From Bythopirellula goksoeyrii (GTDB lineage Bacteria; Planctomycetota; Planctomycetia; Pirellulales; Lacipirellulaceae), in NCBI RefSeq assembly GCF_008065115.1, contig NZ_CP042913.1:1276338-1340337 (forward strand): a stretch of DNA of 64,000 bases, in the 5' to 3' direction. The first letter of the stretch is position 1; each line of letters opens with the position of its first letter. This document shows positions 20,565 through 29,125 of this stretch, piece by piece. The notes beneath the pieces are model-generated. The model searched no databases. It saw nothing but the letters and a program-made list of their open reading frames with translations, and was not told the origin of the DNA. Position numbers and translations under genes: made by a program.

Positions 20565-22064
20565 TTAAGAAAGCGTGCAAGCTTCCCGTGAATCCCATAC
20601 ATCTTGCCACATAGCTCGCCAGTGGCGACTGATGGCCAGCGGAGAGTCCAACAGTGCTTCCGTGAGATCCAGGTTGGATAGCCTTGTTGGAAACGCACGA
20701 GAACTAAAGGACGACAGCCAGCGACTGGGCCATTCCCGTATGTAGTTATGTAGAAATTCGCAAAATAGAACTTGATCGAGATTGAAGCTGTCGGCACCAA
20801 TCTCGCTGATTACTCCGGACAACGTCAATAGGGACTTGCGAAACATCAGCATATCAGATGACATACTCAAGCGAGCTGACTGGGCAGCCTCGTCCAACAT
20901 TCCTACTAGCCACGTCAGTCCCGGCAATTGTCCTCGTCGCATCTTTCGTAGCCATTCAGCCACACACGCTTCCAAGGCTGTTCGGTCGCACTGCCGACGA
21001 ACATCGAGTTCCAGAATCGTCGCTACCATTCTCGTAGGTCTCATGCTAATTGCAGCAAGCATGACCTGCACTATAGCAGCCCGTTCTACTTCTCCTAGAA
21101 AGCCCACTAGACTCCAATCCAGAATCGCCAACTTTGCATCGGAAGTAATAAACAAGTTTCCCGCATGAGGATCACAATGAAACAAAGCTTGCTTGTTGGG
21201 AGAAAGTATCGGTCGGGCAATCATGGCCCTGGCCACCAGCTCCGACAGGTTGCGTATCTCGGTTGAACGCTTAAATTGGTGGTCGGTTACTTTCTCGCCG
21301 TAAATTCGCTCCATCGCTGTGACTCGTGGAGTGCAGTGTTCGAACACTGTTGGAATTCGTATATCAAGTTGATCAGCATAGAAGCTGGCAGCACTTGCTA
21401 GATGCTGTTGTTCTTTGTCGAGTTGTAGTTCGCCTAGCAACTTCTCGCGAACTTGGTCGAACGTGTCGTAGAAATCAAGTTGCGGAATTTGCAATTCGTT
21501 GAGGCGATGATCAAGATGCGTGCCGACTTGGGCTAGCATATCTAATTCCACATGAAGTCGTTCCACAATGCCCGGTTTCAGAACCTTGAACACTCCTTCC
21601 GGTTGTGTTGACTTGCTCTTGTCCCTGAATGGAATCACGACTGCGACACTTGCCTCGGCAATTGCAGGAGGAAGTAACTCGATGGTTCTTGTTTCGAGCG
21701 GACCTAGCTCCTCGACCAAGATGGATTCAATTGCTTCCAGAGAGACTGTCGGAGGCATAGATTCCAGTTTACGAAGTTCAAATCGAAGCTCGGGTGCCAG
21801 CCGTTGGTCACGCGCCAGGATTTGCCCCAGCTTTTGCAACACGGGGCAGCTATGGGCCAACAGTCCCAAGCGTTGAGAGAGCGATGACGTGGGGGGGAGG
21901 GCAAACTGAGCGGAGAGAATCGTTTCTTGCAATCTCTGCGGCAATCCATTCAGAAATACGACCAGACTTTCTTTGACTGGTAGCGCAAAGTGAGAATATT
22001 CTGCCGGCAGCAGTTTGGCTAGTGCTTGCTCGTCGATAATTGTTTCCCAGTTCACGTCTCGCAT
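20565..22064 (-). CDS. AarF/UbiB (ABC1)-family kinase-like protein in the PHA operon
   Basis: About 499 residues with the ABC1/UbiB kinase-like fold. Visible motifs are KLGQILARD (the family KxGQ segment, about residue 82), the A-rich loop as AEASVAVV, the ATP lysine region FKVLKPG, the catalytic loop LFHCDPHAGNLF (usually HADPHPGN) and metal-binding LDWSLVGFL (usually LDFG). Catalytic Asp and Asn are kept, so the pocket may be active, but Pro and Gly in these motifs are changed. UbiB-type proteins act on isoprenoid lipid quinone pathways. A role between phaC and the epimerase is not established. ATG 22064 is chosen; the frame also has a TTG at 22076, and the stop of phaC is only 18 bases upstream. 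Confidence 0.8.
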   Translation of the reverse strand: MRDVNWETIIDEQALAKLLPAEYSHFALPVKESLVVFLNGLPQRLQETILSAQFALPPTSSLSQRLGLLAHSCPVLQKLGQILARDQRLAPELRFELRKLESMPPTVSLEAIESILVEELGPLETRTIELLPPAIAEASVAVVIPFRDKSKSTQPEGVFKVLKPGIVERLHVELDMLAQVGTHLDHRLNELQIPQLDFYDTFDQVREKLLGELQLDKEQQHLASAASFYADQLDIRIPTVFEHCTPRVTAMERIYGEKVTDHQFKRSTEIRNLSELVARAMIARPILSPNKQALFHCDPHAGNLFITSDAKLAILDWSLVGFLGEVERAAIVQVMLAAISMRPTRMVATILELDVRRQCDRTALEACVAEWLRKMRRGQLPGLTWLVGMLDEAAQSARLSMSSDMLMFRKSLLTLSGVISEIGADSFNLDQVLFCEFLHNYIREWPSRWLSSFSSRAFPTRLSNLDLTEALLDSPLAISRHWRAMWQDVWDSREACTLS

Positions 22065-22081
22065 CCACCATGACAAATTAT

Positions 22082-23185
22082 CTATTCAGAACGTGCCCCC
22101 AACCAAGCATCGATATGCGGCCAAGTAGACTTCTCCGCGCCACGTCCAGCCATGATTCCAATATGCCCTCCCCTGACGCGAAATACTTCCTTGTCTTGAC
22201 TTCCAACCAGATCCATGATCCTTTCCGACTGACAGGGAGGGGTGATGTGATCCCCCTCAGCAATCACGTTAAAGAGGCTTGCCTGGAGCCTGCTGAGATC
22301 AACACGTTCACCACGCAATTCAAGCGTCCCTTCCATCAGACGGTTTTCTTTATAGAATTCTGTGATTAATTGTCGATAACCGGCACCTGCCATGGGGATG
22401 ATGTCGCGCACCCAAGTGTTCATGGCGTGCCATGCTTCGACACGGCTCGTGTCTTCGATGTTCTCCCACAAGTTGATGTAGTTGCTCACGTAGTTTTCGA
22501 CCGGCTTAAGCATCTTAGCACCCGTGTCAATCACTTCACCGGGCACGTTGCCAAAAGCCTCCACAATTCGGTCGGGATCAAACGCGGGATGATTCACCCA
22601 CTTCGTAAAGCCCCCTGCTTCTTTATCAGCGAAATCAAGCGGAGCGGTTAGCAAGATTAGATTCTTGAGGCCGTCCTCAGGCCTTAAGCTTGCGTACATG
22701 GTGCTGATCAATGCCCCCAAGCACCACCCCAGCATGCTGAATTCCTGGCAGTTTGTGATGGCTTTGAGCTTGCGGATCACGCGTGGCAGGTATTCGAGCG
22801 TATAATCGTCGTACTTTAGATCGCGATCTTCGAGACCCGGAATTCCCCAGTCGAGCAGGAAAACATCGTACCCATGGTTGACCATGTATTCGACAAAGCT
22901 GTGCCCCGGACGGAGGTCTAGCACATGAGGCCGATTCATGATGGCGAACACCAACAGCAGTGGTACCCGATGTTGCTTGTCCTTAGCAACTCGAGGAACA
23001 TAGCGATAGAGCTTGGCTTTGTTGAGCGCCCAGACAAGTTGCTTGGGAGTCTGGGCGATTTTGGCATCTCGCGTCAGTAATTGATTGAACTGATCCAGGT
23101 TCTTCGTCGCCTGGTGCCACTGGTGGCACACATCCTCAAACGGAGAAGTTGACGTCTCGGAATTTGAATTTATGGTTTCGGTCAT
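22082..23185 (-). CDS. phaC: Class III poly(3-hydroxyalkanoate) synthase subunit PhaC
   Basis: A 367-residue alpha/beta-hydrolase polymerase, the length of class III PhaC, which joins 3-hydroxyacyl-CoA units and needs a PhaE partner. The lipase-like box is GWCLGA with nucleophile Cys155; the triad is completed by Asp312 (EGDHITPP) and His341 (GGHIGIMAG). LLVFAIMNRPHVLDL and YDVFLLDWGIPG are class-typical. The PhaE-like subunit is 16 bases upstream. The nearby propionyl/methylmalonyl-CoA genes suggest the product may include 3-hydroxyvalerate units. Confidence 0.95.
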   Translation of the reverse strand: MTETINSNSETSTSPFEDVCHQWHQATKNLDQFNQLLTRDAKIAQTPKQLVWALNKAKLYRYVPRVAKDKQHRVPLLLVFAIMNRPHVLDLRPGHSFVEYMVNHGYDVFLLDWGIPGLEDRDLKYDDYTLEYLPRVIRKLKAITNCQEFSMLGWCLGALISTMYASLRPEDGLKNLILLTAPLDFADKEAGGFTKWVNHPAFDPDRIVEAFGNVPGEVIDTGAKMLKPVENYVSNYINLWENIEDTSRVEAWHAMNTWVRDIIPMAGAGYRQLITEFYKENRLMEGTLELRGERVDLSRLQASLFNVIAEGDHITPPCQSERIMDLVGSQDKEVFRVRGGHIGIMAGRGAEKSTWPHIDAWLGARSE

Positions 23186-23200
23186 GGTAATCCATTCGCC

Positions 23201-23551
23201 TCATTCGCTATGTTCTTGGTGTTGCGGTTTCAAACACTGATCCAGTTTGGCATCCATATCATCTAGCCGCATTTCAATGTTGGTCAGCCGGTCTGCCAGC
23301 CGAGCCAAGTCATCTGTAGAAGGAAGATGCAACGCCTGCATCGACTTACTCAGAGTATCTTCGAGTAACTTACGGAACGGCGTCGAGGTTGCCAGCCACG
23401 CGTTGAGCGTCTCCGCTTGAGCGGCTGTGAACGTGTCGCTATTGACAAAGTCTGTCATCGACTTGGCCCAGTTTTCCATGCCCGTGTCACGCATTTGTTT
23501 CATCATCCCGAAAGGATCGAAAATATTGGGTATTTCTGGTTTCTCGCTCAT
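23201..23551 (-). CDS. phaE: PhaE-like small subunit of class III PHA synthase
   Basis: A 116-residue acidic helical protein. Its C-terminal third (LHLPSTDDLARLADRLTNIEMRLDDMDAKL) matches the conserved end of PhaE/PHA synthase subunits, where a short P-containing turn leads into a coiled coil. The N-terminal FDPFGMMKQMRDTGMENWAKSM segment is also common there. It is shorter than the typical 300+ residue PhaE, so only the core interaction region is present. It sits directly before phaC, which needs such a partner. Assignment is from C-terminal pattern and context. Confidence 0.75.
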   Translation of the reverse strand: MSEKPEIPNIFDPFGMMKQMRDTGMENWAKSMTDFVNSDTFTAAQAETLNAWLATSTPFRKLLEDTLSKSMQALHLPSTDDLARLADRLTNIEMRLDDMDAKLDQCLKPQHQEHSE

Positions 23552-23580
23552 CGAAGTTCCTCACTCCTGGGTTGGTGGGC

Positions 23581-23672
23581 AGGTGAGTAGTTGAGTAAGT
23601 AAATAAGCAGTATTGGCCCTAGGGTAGTATGCCTATGTGTTACTGCCTACTCATCTCTACACCTACTCACCT
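23581..23672. repeat. Long imperfect inverted repeat between phaB and phaE
   Basis: The 32-base left arm (23581-23612) begins AGGTGAGTAG and ends GCAGTA; the right arm (23641-23672) ends CTACTCACCT and begins TACTGC. Both arm ends pair perfectly over 10 and 6 bases; the middle is mismatched. The 28-base loop contains the palindrome CCCTAGGG. It fills the whole gap between two genes of one operon, so it could be a stability or attenuation hairpin, or a small mobile repeat. Confidence 0.7.
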
Positions 23673-23684
23673 TTCTCTATCGTA

Positions 23685-24428
23685 CTACATGAATGCACCA
23701 CCATTGACATTTATTTGTTGGCCGGTGATATAGTCTGCATCAGCAGCCAGGAACACAACCGCTTTGGCAATTTCTTCAGGCTTTCCGAAACGGCCGAGTG
23801 GAATTCTTCCCTTTATTTGTTCCTGTATTTTTTCCGGTACCTCAGAAAACATGTCGGTGTCCGTAAATCCAGGAGAAACCGTGTTGACGGTGATCCCACT
23901 TCGAGCAAGTTCCAAGGCAGCCGTCTTTGTGAGGGCAATTATGCCCCCTTTGCTTGCGCTGTAATTCGCCTGGCCGAAGGCAGCGACCTGGCCGTTCATC
24001 GAACTGATGTTGATGATGCGACCCGACTTCTGTTCGGTCATGAAAGGAATTGCCGCGGACATGCAATAGAAATAGCCATTGAGATTGGTCTGAATGACTT
24101 CTTCCCACTGCTCGTCGGTCATCTTTTTGATTGAAGTATCTCTGGTGATACCCGCATTGTTCACCAGGATATCGAGGCGACCGAATTCGTCTGCGACACG
24201 TTTGACCATCGCGCGGGCTTCGGCGGAGACGCCGACATTGGCTTTCACAATGATTGCCGTTCCGGGTAGAGCCGCAATCTCTTCCGCCACCGCCTGGGCC
24301 TTGGCTTCATTATTTTGATAGACCAAAGCCACTTTTGCCCCGGCACGGGCTAATTCGATTGCGATAGCACGGCCAATCCCGCGTGAGGCACCAGTAACAA
24401 TTGCCGTCTTTCCTTCCAACTGAGACAT
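23685..24428 (-). CDS. phaB: Acetoacetyl-CoA / 3-oxoacyl reductase (PhaB/FabG)
   Basis: A 247-residue NAD(P)H-dependent SDR of standard FabG/PhaB size. Motifs: TGASRGIGRA, the NNAG strand motif in ILVNNAGITRD, Ser in IINISSMNGQ, YxxxK in ANYSASKGG, and the terminal INVNGGAFM typical of PhaB/FabG. It reduces acetoacetyl-CoA to (R)-3-hydroxybutyryl-CoA, the monomer for PhaC. It lies between phaA and phaE-phaC, which favours PhaB over a fatty-acid FabG. The start ATG is immediately before SQLEGKTAIVTG. Confidence 0.92.
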   Translation of the reverse strand: MSQLEGKTAIVTGASRGIGRAIAIELARAGAKVALVYQNNEAKAQAVAEEIAALPGTAIIVKANVGVSAEARAMVKRVADEFGRLDILVNNAGITRDTSIKKMTDEQWEEVIQTNLNGYFYCMSAAIPFMTEQKSGRIINISSMNGQVAAFGQANYSASKGGIIALTKTAALELARSGITVNTVSPGFTDTDMFSEVPEKIQEQIKGRIPLGRFGKPEEIAKAVVFLAADADYITGQQINVNGGAFM

Positions 24429-24472
24429 GAGTTATTCCTTTGTTTGTTATGTGTGTTTTCAGAGAAATGTTC

Positions 24473-25654
24473 TTAATCACGTGCGAACAACGCGGCGATC
24501 CCTTGACCTCCGCCGATGCACATCGTCACCAGCGCCTTGTGGCCACCGGTCCGTTTTAATTCGTAAAGGGCCTTGATCGTGAGAATGCAACCCGTAGCAC
24601 CAATAGGATGCCCCAGACTGATACCACTTCCATTGGGATTCGTCCGGTCCTCTGGAAGTTCCAGCTCTCGTGTAACGGCTATTGCCTGAGCGGCAAACGC
24701 TTCGTTCACTTCAAACACGTCGATCTCATCGAGCGAGACCCCCGTTTTTTCGAGTAGCGCGCGGACGGCAGGTACAGGACCGATACCCATGTACTTAGGG
24801 TCAACTCCGGCATAGCTATAGGCCACAAGTTGACCGAGTGGCTTTAATCCACGCTTCTGCGCCATGTCTCGTTCCATCAAAACTACCGCTGCCGCAGCAT
24901 CATTGATGCTTGAAGCGTTTCCAGCGGTGACGGATCCTTCCCTGTCGAAAATTGGCTTCAGTCCAGAGAGTTTCTCGGCTGTTGTTTCAGGCCGCACAGT
25001 TTCATCTTTGTCGAAGAGCACCGTGTCGCGCTTCACGCGAATTTCTACGGGGAGAATTTGCTCTTTGAAGTATCCTTTCTCAATTGCGTGTGCAGCTCGC
25101 CGATGACTCTCTGCTGCTAGTTTGTCCTGGTCTTCACGTGAGACGTTCCATTTCTTGGCAACATTCTCTGCCGTGACTCCCATGTGGCAATCATCAAACG
25201 GATCGGAGAGTGCCCCCACCATCACATCCATCATTGATGTGTCGTTCATACGAGCACCCCAGCGCATCGTCTGTGAAAGATAGGGGCTACGACTCATGCT
25301 CTCAGCACCACCAGCCACTGCCACGTCGGCATCTCCGAGCATGATCGATTGAGCTGCCGTGATGATTGCTTGCAACCCACTGCCGCAGAGACGATTTAGA
25401 GTCAGGGCAGGTGTCTCAACGGGAAGTCCTCCGTTGATTCCTGCCACGCGTGCCAGATAGTGATCATGGGCATCCGTGTGGATTATGTTGCCAAAAACAA
25501 CGTGACCCACTGATTTCGGCTCGACGGCGGCGCGCGACACGGCTTCCCGCACACACTTGGCCGCCAACTCACTTGGAGGGATATCTTTCAGACTGCCGCC
25601 ATATCCGCCGATTGGCGTTCTCGCACCACTCACTACGACTACTTCCCTTGTCAT
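24473..25654 (-). CDS. phaA: Acetyl-CoA acetyltransferase (beta-ketothiolase)
   Basis: A 393-residue thiolase that condenses two acetyl-CoA to acetoacetyl-CoA, and with propionyl-CoA can give 3-ketovaleryl-CoA. The acylated Cys is Cys90 in LNRLCGSGLQ. The second half shows NEAFAAQAIAV, GHPIGATGC and the C-terminal catalytic Cys in CIGGGQG. ATG 25654 has a consensus GGAGGT four bases upstream; the longer frame to 25675 is unlikely. It is the first gene of the run that ends at meaB, and a sigma-54-like element lies 55 bases upstream. Confidence 0.96.
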   Translation of the reverse strand: MTREVVVVSGARTPIGGYGGSLKDIPPSELAAKCVREAVSRAAVEPKSVGHVVFGNIIHTDAHDHYLARVAGINGGLPVETPALTLNRLCGSGLQAIITAAQSIMLGDADVAVAGGAESMSRSPYLSQTMRWGARMNDTSMMDVMVGALSDPFDDCHMGVTAENVAKKWNVSREDQDKLAAESHRRAAHAIEKGYFKEQILPVEIRVKRDTVLFDKDETVRPETTAEKLSGLKPIFDREGSVTAGNASSINDAAAAVVLMERDMAQKRGLKPLGQLVAYSYAGVDPKYMGIGPVPAVRALLEKTGVSLDEIDVFEVNEAFAAQAIAVTRELELPEDRTNPNGSGISLGHPIGATGCILTIKALYELKRTGGHKALVTMCIGGGQGIAALFARD

Positions 25655-25708
25655 CTTTACCTCCCGTTCATACATGAATTAGGTGATTTGCTTGGTGGTA
25701 CCTCCTGT

Positions 25709-25724
25709 TGCATTGTTTGTGCCG
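25709..25724 (-). promoter_or_regulatory. Sigma-54-like -24/-12 element upstream of the pha/methylmalonyl operon
   Basis: The minus strand reads CGGCAC-AAACA-ATGCA, matching 9 of 11 sigma-54 consensus positions, including both GG and GC doublets at correct spacing. The phaA start is 55 bases downstream. If real, it would make the whole storage operon dependent on RpoN and an activator. Confidence 0.4.
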
Positions 25725-25992
25725 GAAAACCAGTCTGAGGAAATGATGTGTATATAAGGCCGCTGGTTAGGAGGCTCAGAACACTAGATCGTGAATCAGC
25801 GGTTGGGGAAGACAGAGATTATTCAGGCATCCTTCCCATTGCCTAAGAACACCATCATCAATCGAAGTAAAAAATTCTTCGCAGACGCAGCATGGAGGCG
25901 GAAAAGTCGGAGTAGAAAAGTGTATCCAAATGCCGTAAGAGTGAGCGAATCCGCACACCTGCTCTATCCAATTGCTTTCCGAGAACTTTTTT
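25725..25992. other. Intergenic tail between glpX and the pha promoter
   Basis: No gene is supported. A 104-codon minus frame at 25776-26090 overlaps the end of glpX and looks like read-through of the same strand without motifs. CGAAG/CTTCG arms flank an A-rich stretch near 25863-25881 but do not form a standard terminator. Confidence 0.4.
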
Positions 25993-27048
25993 CTAGAGAG
26001 AGATTTCCTCGCCTGTCGAGTGCAGTCGAACGGTTTTGAGCTTGAGGTCGTGGTACGCCTCGATATGGCGAACGGTTCTGTTGCGGGCACGCATCAAGAT
26101 TGAATGGGTGACACAATGGCTGTCTCGATAGTTGATTCCCCTCAACATGGGGGAATCGCTGATACCTGTGGCGGCAAAGATCAAGTTATCCCCAGGAGCC
26201 ATATCGTTGACATTCCATACTTTGTTTAGGTCGGCCTCTGAGCAGTTCTCCTCAGTTAAAAGTCGATTACGCTCTTGCTCATCCTTGGGCCAAATGCGGC
26301 AGAATTGCTGTCCCCCAAGGCATTTAATCGCCGCCGCTGCGATAACTGCCTCGGGACTTCCGCCGATGCCGACATAGGCGTCGACTCCCGAATCGGGAAG
26401 ACTTGGAGCAATGGCGGCAGCGACATCTCCATCAGAGATAAGCCTTACCCGGCAACCAATTTCTCGCAGGTTTTTTATAATTTCGTCGTGCCGCGGTCGA
26501 TCAAGAACCACGACGACCAAGTCTCGGACTCGCTTGTGAAGCTGGCCTGCGACGATGCTTAAATTGGTTTCCAGTGGGGCATCCAATTGGACACGAACGT
26601 CACTTTCAGTGACAGCCTGCCCTACAGCGAATTTCTCCATATAGTGCGAAGGTATAGAGGGAAATAGTTTACGAGGATCGTCATCCGGTGATTTGCAGGT
26701 GGCGACAGCCAGCACCGATATCGCACCAGGCAATCCCTTGGCGGTGAGTGTCGTGCCATCGATGGGATCCAAGGCAATGGCCGCAGGAATCGCACCTTCC
26801 TGCCATGCTCCTAGTTTTTCATCGGTGAAAATACCTGGTGCATCGTCCTTTCTTCCTTCTCCGATTCGGACCAGGCCCTGGCAATCAATCAAGGAGAACA
26901 TCCCCCGGATCGCATCAGAGGCAGCATAGTCGGCTTGGTTTTTATCACCCTTTCCGAAATACTTCCATGCTGCCAGTGCGGCATTTTCGGTACAACGTAC
27001 TAAATCCAAGTCAAATATTCGCTCTGGGTCATGGCGTCGTTGATTCAT
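25993..27048 (-). CDS. glpX: Class II fructose-1,6-bisphosphatase
   Basis: A 351-residue GlpX-type phosphatase that hydrolyses fructose 1,6-bisphosphate, the second irreversible step of gluconeogenesis. Key features are the early helix CTENAALAAWKYFGKGDKNQAD, the acidic metal site in RIGEGRKDDAPG, the ALDPIDGTTLTAKGLPGAISVLA block and VGIGGSPEAVIAAAA. Length and order are normal for GlpX. It is transcribed towards the pha operon and carries its own sigma-54-like element 85 bases upstream. Confidence 0.94.
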   Translation of the reverse strand: MNQRRHDPERIFDLDLVRCTENAALAAWKYFGKGDKNQADYAASDAIRGMFSLIDCQGLVRIGEGRKDDAPGIFTDEKLGAWQEGAIPAAIALDPIDGTTLTAKGLPGAISVLAVATCKSPDDDPRKLFPSIPSHYMEKFAVGQAVTESDVRVQLDAPLETNLSIVAGQLHKRVRDLVVVVLDRPRHDEIIKNLREIGCRVRLISDGDVAAAIAPSLPDSGVDAYVGIGGSPEAVIAAAAIKCLGGQQFCRIWPKDEQERNRLLTEENCSEADLNKVWNVNDMAPGDNLIFAATGISDSPMLRGINYRDSHCVTHSILMRARNRTVRHIEAYHDLKLKTVRLHSTGEEISL

Positions 27049-27132
27049 GATCTCTTGCTCGCTAAATGTGACGTTGAGTGTTCAATCGTGAAATCATTTT
27101 CGAGACACTGCAAGAATGGAGAAAAGATATAA

Positions 27133-27148
27133 AGCATTTTGCGTGCCT
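27133..27148 (-). promoter_or_regulatory. Sigma-54-like -24/-12 element upstream of glpX
   Basis: The minus strand reads AGGCAC-GCAAA-ATGCT. GGCACG and TGC match the sigma-54 consensus with exact spacing, 9 of 11 positions. The ATG of glpX is 85 bases downstream. Inference from pattern only. Confidence 0.42.
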
Positions 27149-27280
27149 TTATCTTCAGGATAGATTGTGTAGAAACCTTGACAAGCAGTGAGACAATATT
27201 AAAGTGGCAATCACTAGTCTAATAGACTGGTTCGTCAAAGTGTTTTTCGGTTTACCAGAGTTGGAGTCAATTCACATCTC

Positions 27281-28459
27281 ATGTCCTCTACTCTAGTTTT
27301 GACTTCGTTGAACTATCTGGTCCAAAAGAGGCACTTATTCTCTTATCGAAAATCCCTTCGACTGATTTTTTTGTTTCTGCTCGTAAGTTGCACCGGCTGC
27401 CGCCGCGAGGCTCCCCCTAGTTTTTCTCCGGGTGCTGAGGTGCGGGAATTGACTGCAGGCTTAGAAGACGCTGAAGAAATTGAAGTCTACGAGGATTTGC
27501 AGTCTCAGATTGCTGAGGTCCTTCGCAAAACCAGTGGTACGCCGGACAAACCAATTGCGCTTAGTGACGAGGAAACTAGCGACCATCTGAAGCTAGGTTA
27601 CGCTGTGTACGCGAAATACTGTACCCAGTGCCATGGCGTCGATGGCGACGGTAATGGCCCAGCAGCACCTTATCTGAATCCCAAGCCACGTAATTACACG
27701 CATGGGGTATTCAAATTCACCTCGACGCCCTATGGGAAGAAGCCTCGTCGTGCGGATCTCATTCGCACGGTACGCCAGGGAGTGACCGGCACATCGATGC
27801 CGTCGTTTGATCGTCTTAGCGATCAAGAAGTGGAGGCGGTCGTGGATTATGTCATCGCACTTTCCCAACGCGGTGAACTCGAACGGGAACTGGCGATGAT
27901 CGCCTACGAGGACGAAGAACTCCCTGATGAAGAGGGAATTGAGGAAGTCATCTCGGAAATACTCGTCCCCTGGCAGGATTCTTCGGATCAGATCGTTATG
28001 CCGATTACGCCAATGCCTCCTATGACCGACGAATCGGTCTTGGCTGGTCACCAACTGTTTCTGGAGCACGCCTGCAACAAGTGCCACGGTAGGTTTGGGC
28101 GTGGTGGTTCGATGGAAAACGTCGAGGTCGGCATGGACACCTGGGGCAACAAAGCCGCAGCAGCGGATCTGTCCTCGGGCATGTTTCGCGGTGGAGAAAG
28201 GCCTATTGATATTTATCGACGGATTTATTCAGGCATCAACGGTACACCGATGCCTGCCTTCGAGAAGTTGTTCGTGGAGAATCCCGATGCGATTTGGCAA
28301 CTTGTCCACTTTATCAAGTCAACCGGCGATCGGCGTCGACAAGGGAAGCCCCCTCTTAGCGATGCGGATTTACCACCCGAATCGCAGTCGATAGAAGAAC
28401 CTACGGAGACTTCTCCTGAGGCAGAACCTGAGATAGAAGTTCCCGCTAAGGCGGCCTAA
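27281..28459 (+). CDS. Diheme c-type cytochrome lipoprotein of the cbb3 locus
   Basis: A 392-residue secreted protein. A lipobox LVSC places Cys37 as the probable acylated residue after a hydrophobic signal. Two heme c sites are visible: CTQCH at 114-118 with candidate axial Met in GTSMPSF, and CNKCH at 266-270 with GTPMPAF. An acidic linker (about residues 200-240) separates the domains; the tail is Pro/Glu-rich. It likely passes electrons to the oxidase encoded next, taking the role of the diheme CcoP domain that is missing from the small CcoP-like protein at 31599. The ATG at 27281 has only a distant GGAG. Confidence 0.88.
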   Translation: MSSTLVLTSLNYLVQKRHLFSYRKSLRLIFLFLLVSCTGCRREAPPSFSPGAEVRELTAGLEDAEEIEVYEDLQSQIAEVLRKTSGTPDKPIALSDEETSDHLKLGYAVYAKYCTQCHGVDGDGNGPAAPYLNPKPRNYTHGVFKFTSTPYGKKPRRADLIRTVRQGVTGTSMPSFDRLSDQEVEAVVDYVIALSQRGELERELAMIAYEDEELPDEEGIEEVISEILVPWQDSSDQIVMPITPMPPMTDESVLAGHQLFLEHACNKCHGRFGRGGSMENVEVGMDTWGNKAAAADLSSGMFRGGERPIDIYRRIYSGINGTPMPAFEKLFVENPDAIWQLVHFIKSTGDRRRQGKPPLSDADLPPESQSIEEPTETSPEAEPEIEVPAKAA

Positions 28460-28495
28460 GCACCCCGGCAACAACTTTACTGTGGTTTGACACAA

Positions 28496-29125
28496 ATGGA
28501 TACAACGAAGAAAGAATCTGAGCTGCTCGAACTCAAGCAAAGAGTGACTGAGTTGGAATCACAGATCGCTTCCGAGAAGAGCTACGCTCCGTTTCGTCCC
28601 ACCAGCTATTACACAGCATACTACGCCACCACTGGTTTCATGTTAGGTATCTTCGGTGCGATGGCTAGCTTGCTGTTTAATGTGATTGGTTCTGTGCTAA
28701 CAGGCAAACACCCATTGGAGATTATTCGCAGCTATCTCACATTTCCCTTGGGGGATCAGGTTTTTGATTTTCCGCCTGACCAGAACGGTTTGATGCTGGC
28801 CATCGGTTGCTGTTTGTACTTGGCTACAGGTATGGTGTTGGGCATTCCTGTTTATTTGGCACTTACTTGGTGGGGCGCCAACAAATCGCTGGCGATGAAG
28901 TTTTTGATCGCTAGTGTTGTTTCGCTAGCTATTTGGGTCATAAATTTTTACGGAATTCTTTCCTGGCTTCAGCCAGAAGTAGTCGACATGTCGTCAGAGA
29001 ACTTGATTGTTAATCGTGTCCCTTGGTGGGTAGCTGCAGCGACGCATCTTGTGTTTGGCTGGACGATGGTGCTGGTCTATCCGCTCGGCGACTACGTTCC
29101 CTATCAAAAAGCGACGGATATCTAA
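28496..29125 (+). CDS. Conserved membrane protein of the cbb3 locus, function unknown
   Basis: About 209 residues: an N-terminal coiled-coil helix (ELLELKQRVTELESQIASEK) followed by about four membrane segments (TTGFMLGIFGAMASLLF, MLAIGCCLYLATGMVLGIPVYLAL, FLIASVVSLAIWVINFYGIL, WWVAAATHLVFGWTMVLVYPL). No known catalytic motif. The frame can start at TTG 28487; I prefer the ATG at 28496. Its stop overlaps the ATG of ccoN (TAATG), so it is translated with the oxidase, perhaps as a structural or assembly subunit. Confidence 0.75.
   Translation: MDTTKKESELLELKQRVTELESQIASEKSYAPFRPTSYYTAYYATTGFMLGIFGAMASLLFNVIGSVLTGKHPLEIIRSYLTFPLGDQVFDFPPDQNGLMLAIGCCLYLATGMVLGIPVYLALTWWGANKSLAMKFLIASVVSLAIWVINFYGILSWLQPEVVDMSSENLIVNRVPWWVAAATHLVFGWTMVLVYPLGDYVPYQKATDI

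Noticed and set aside
20519-20800. N-terminal extension of the epimerase frame
   Set aside because: It overlaps the AarF-like gene and is unlike the family; the start at 20518 is better.
25776-26090. 104-codon minus frame between phaA and glpX
   Set aside because: It overlaps glpX on the same strand in another frame and has no recognisable features.
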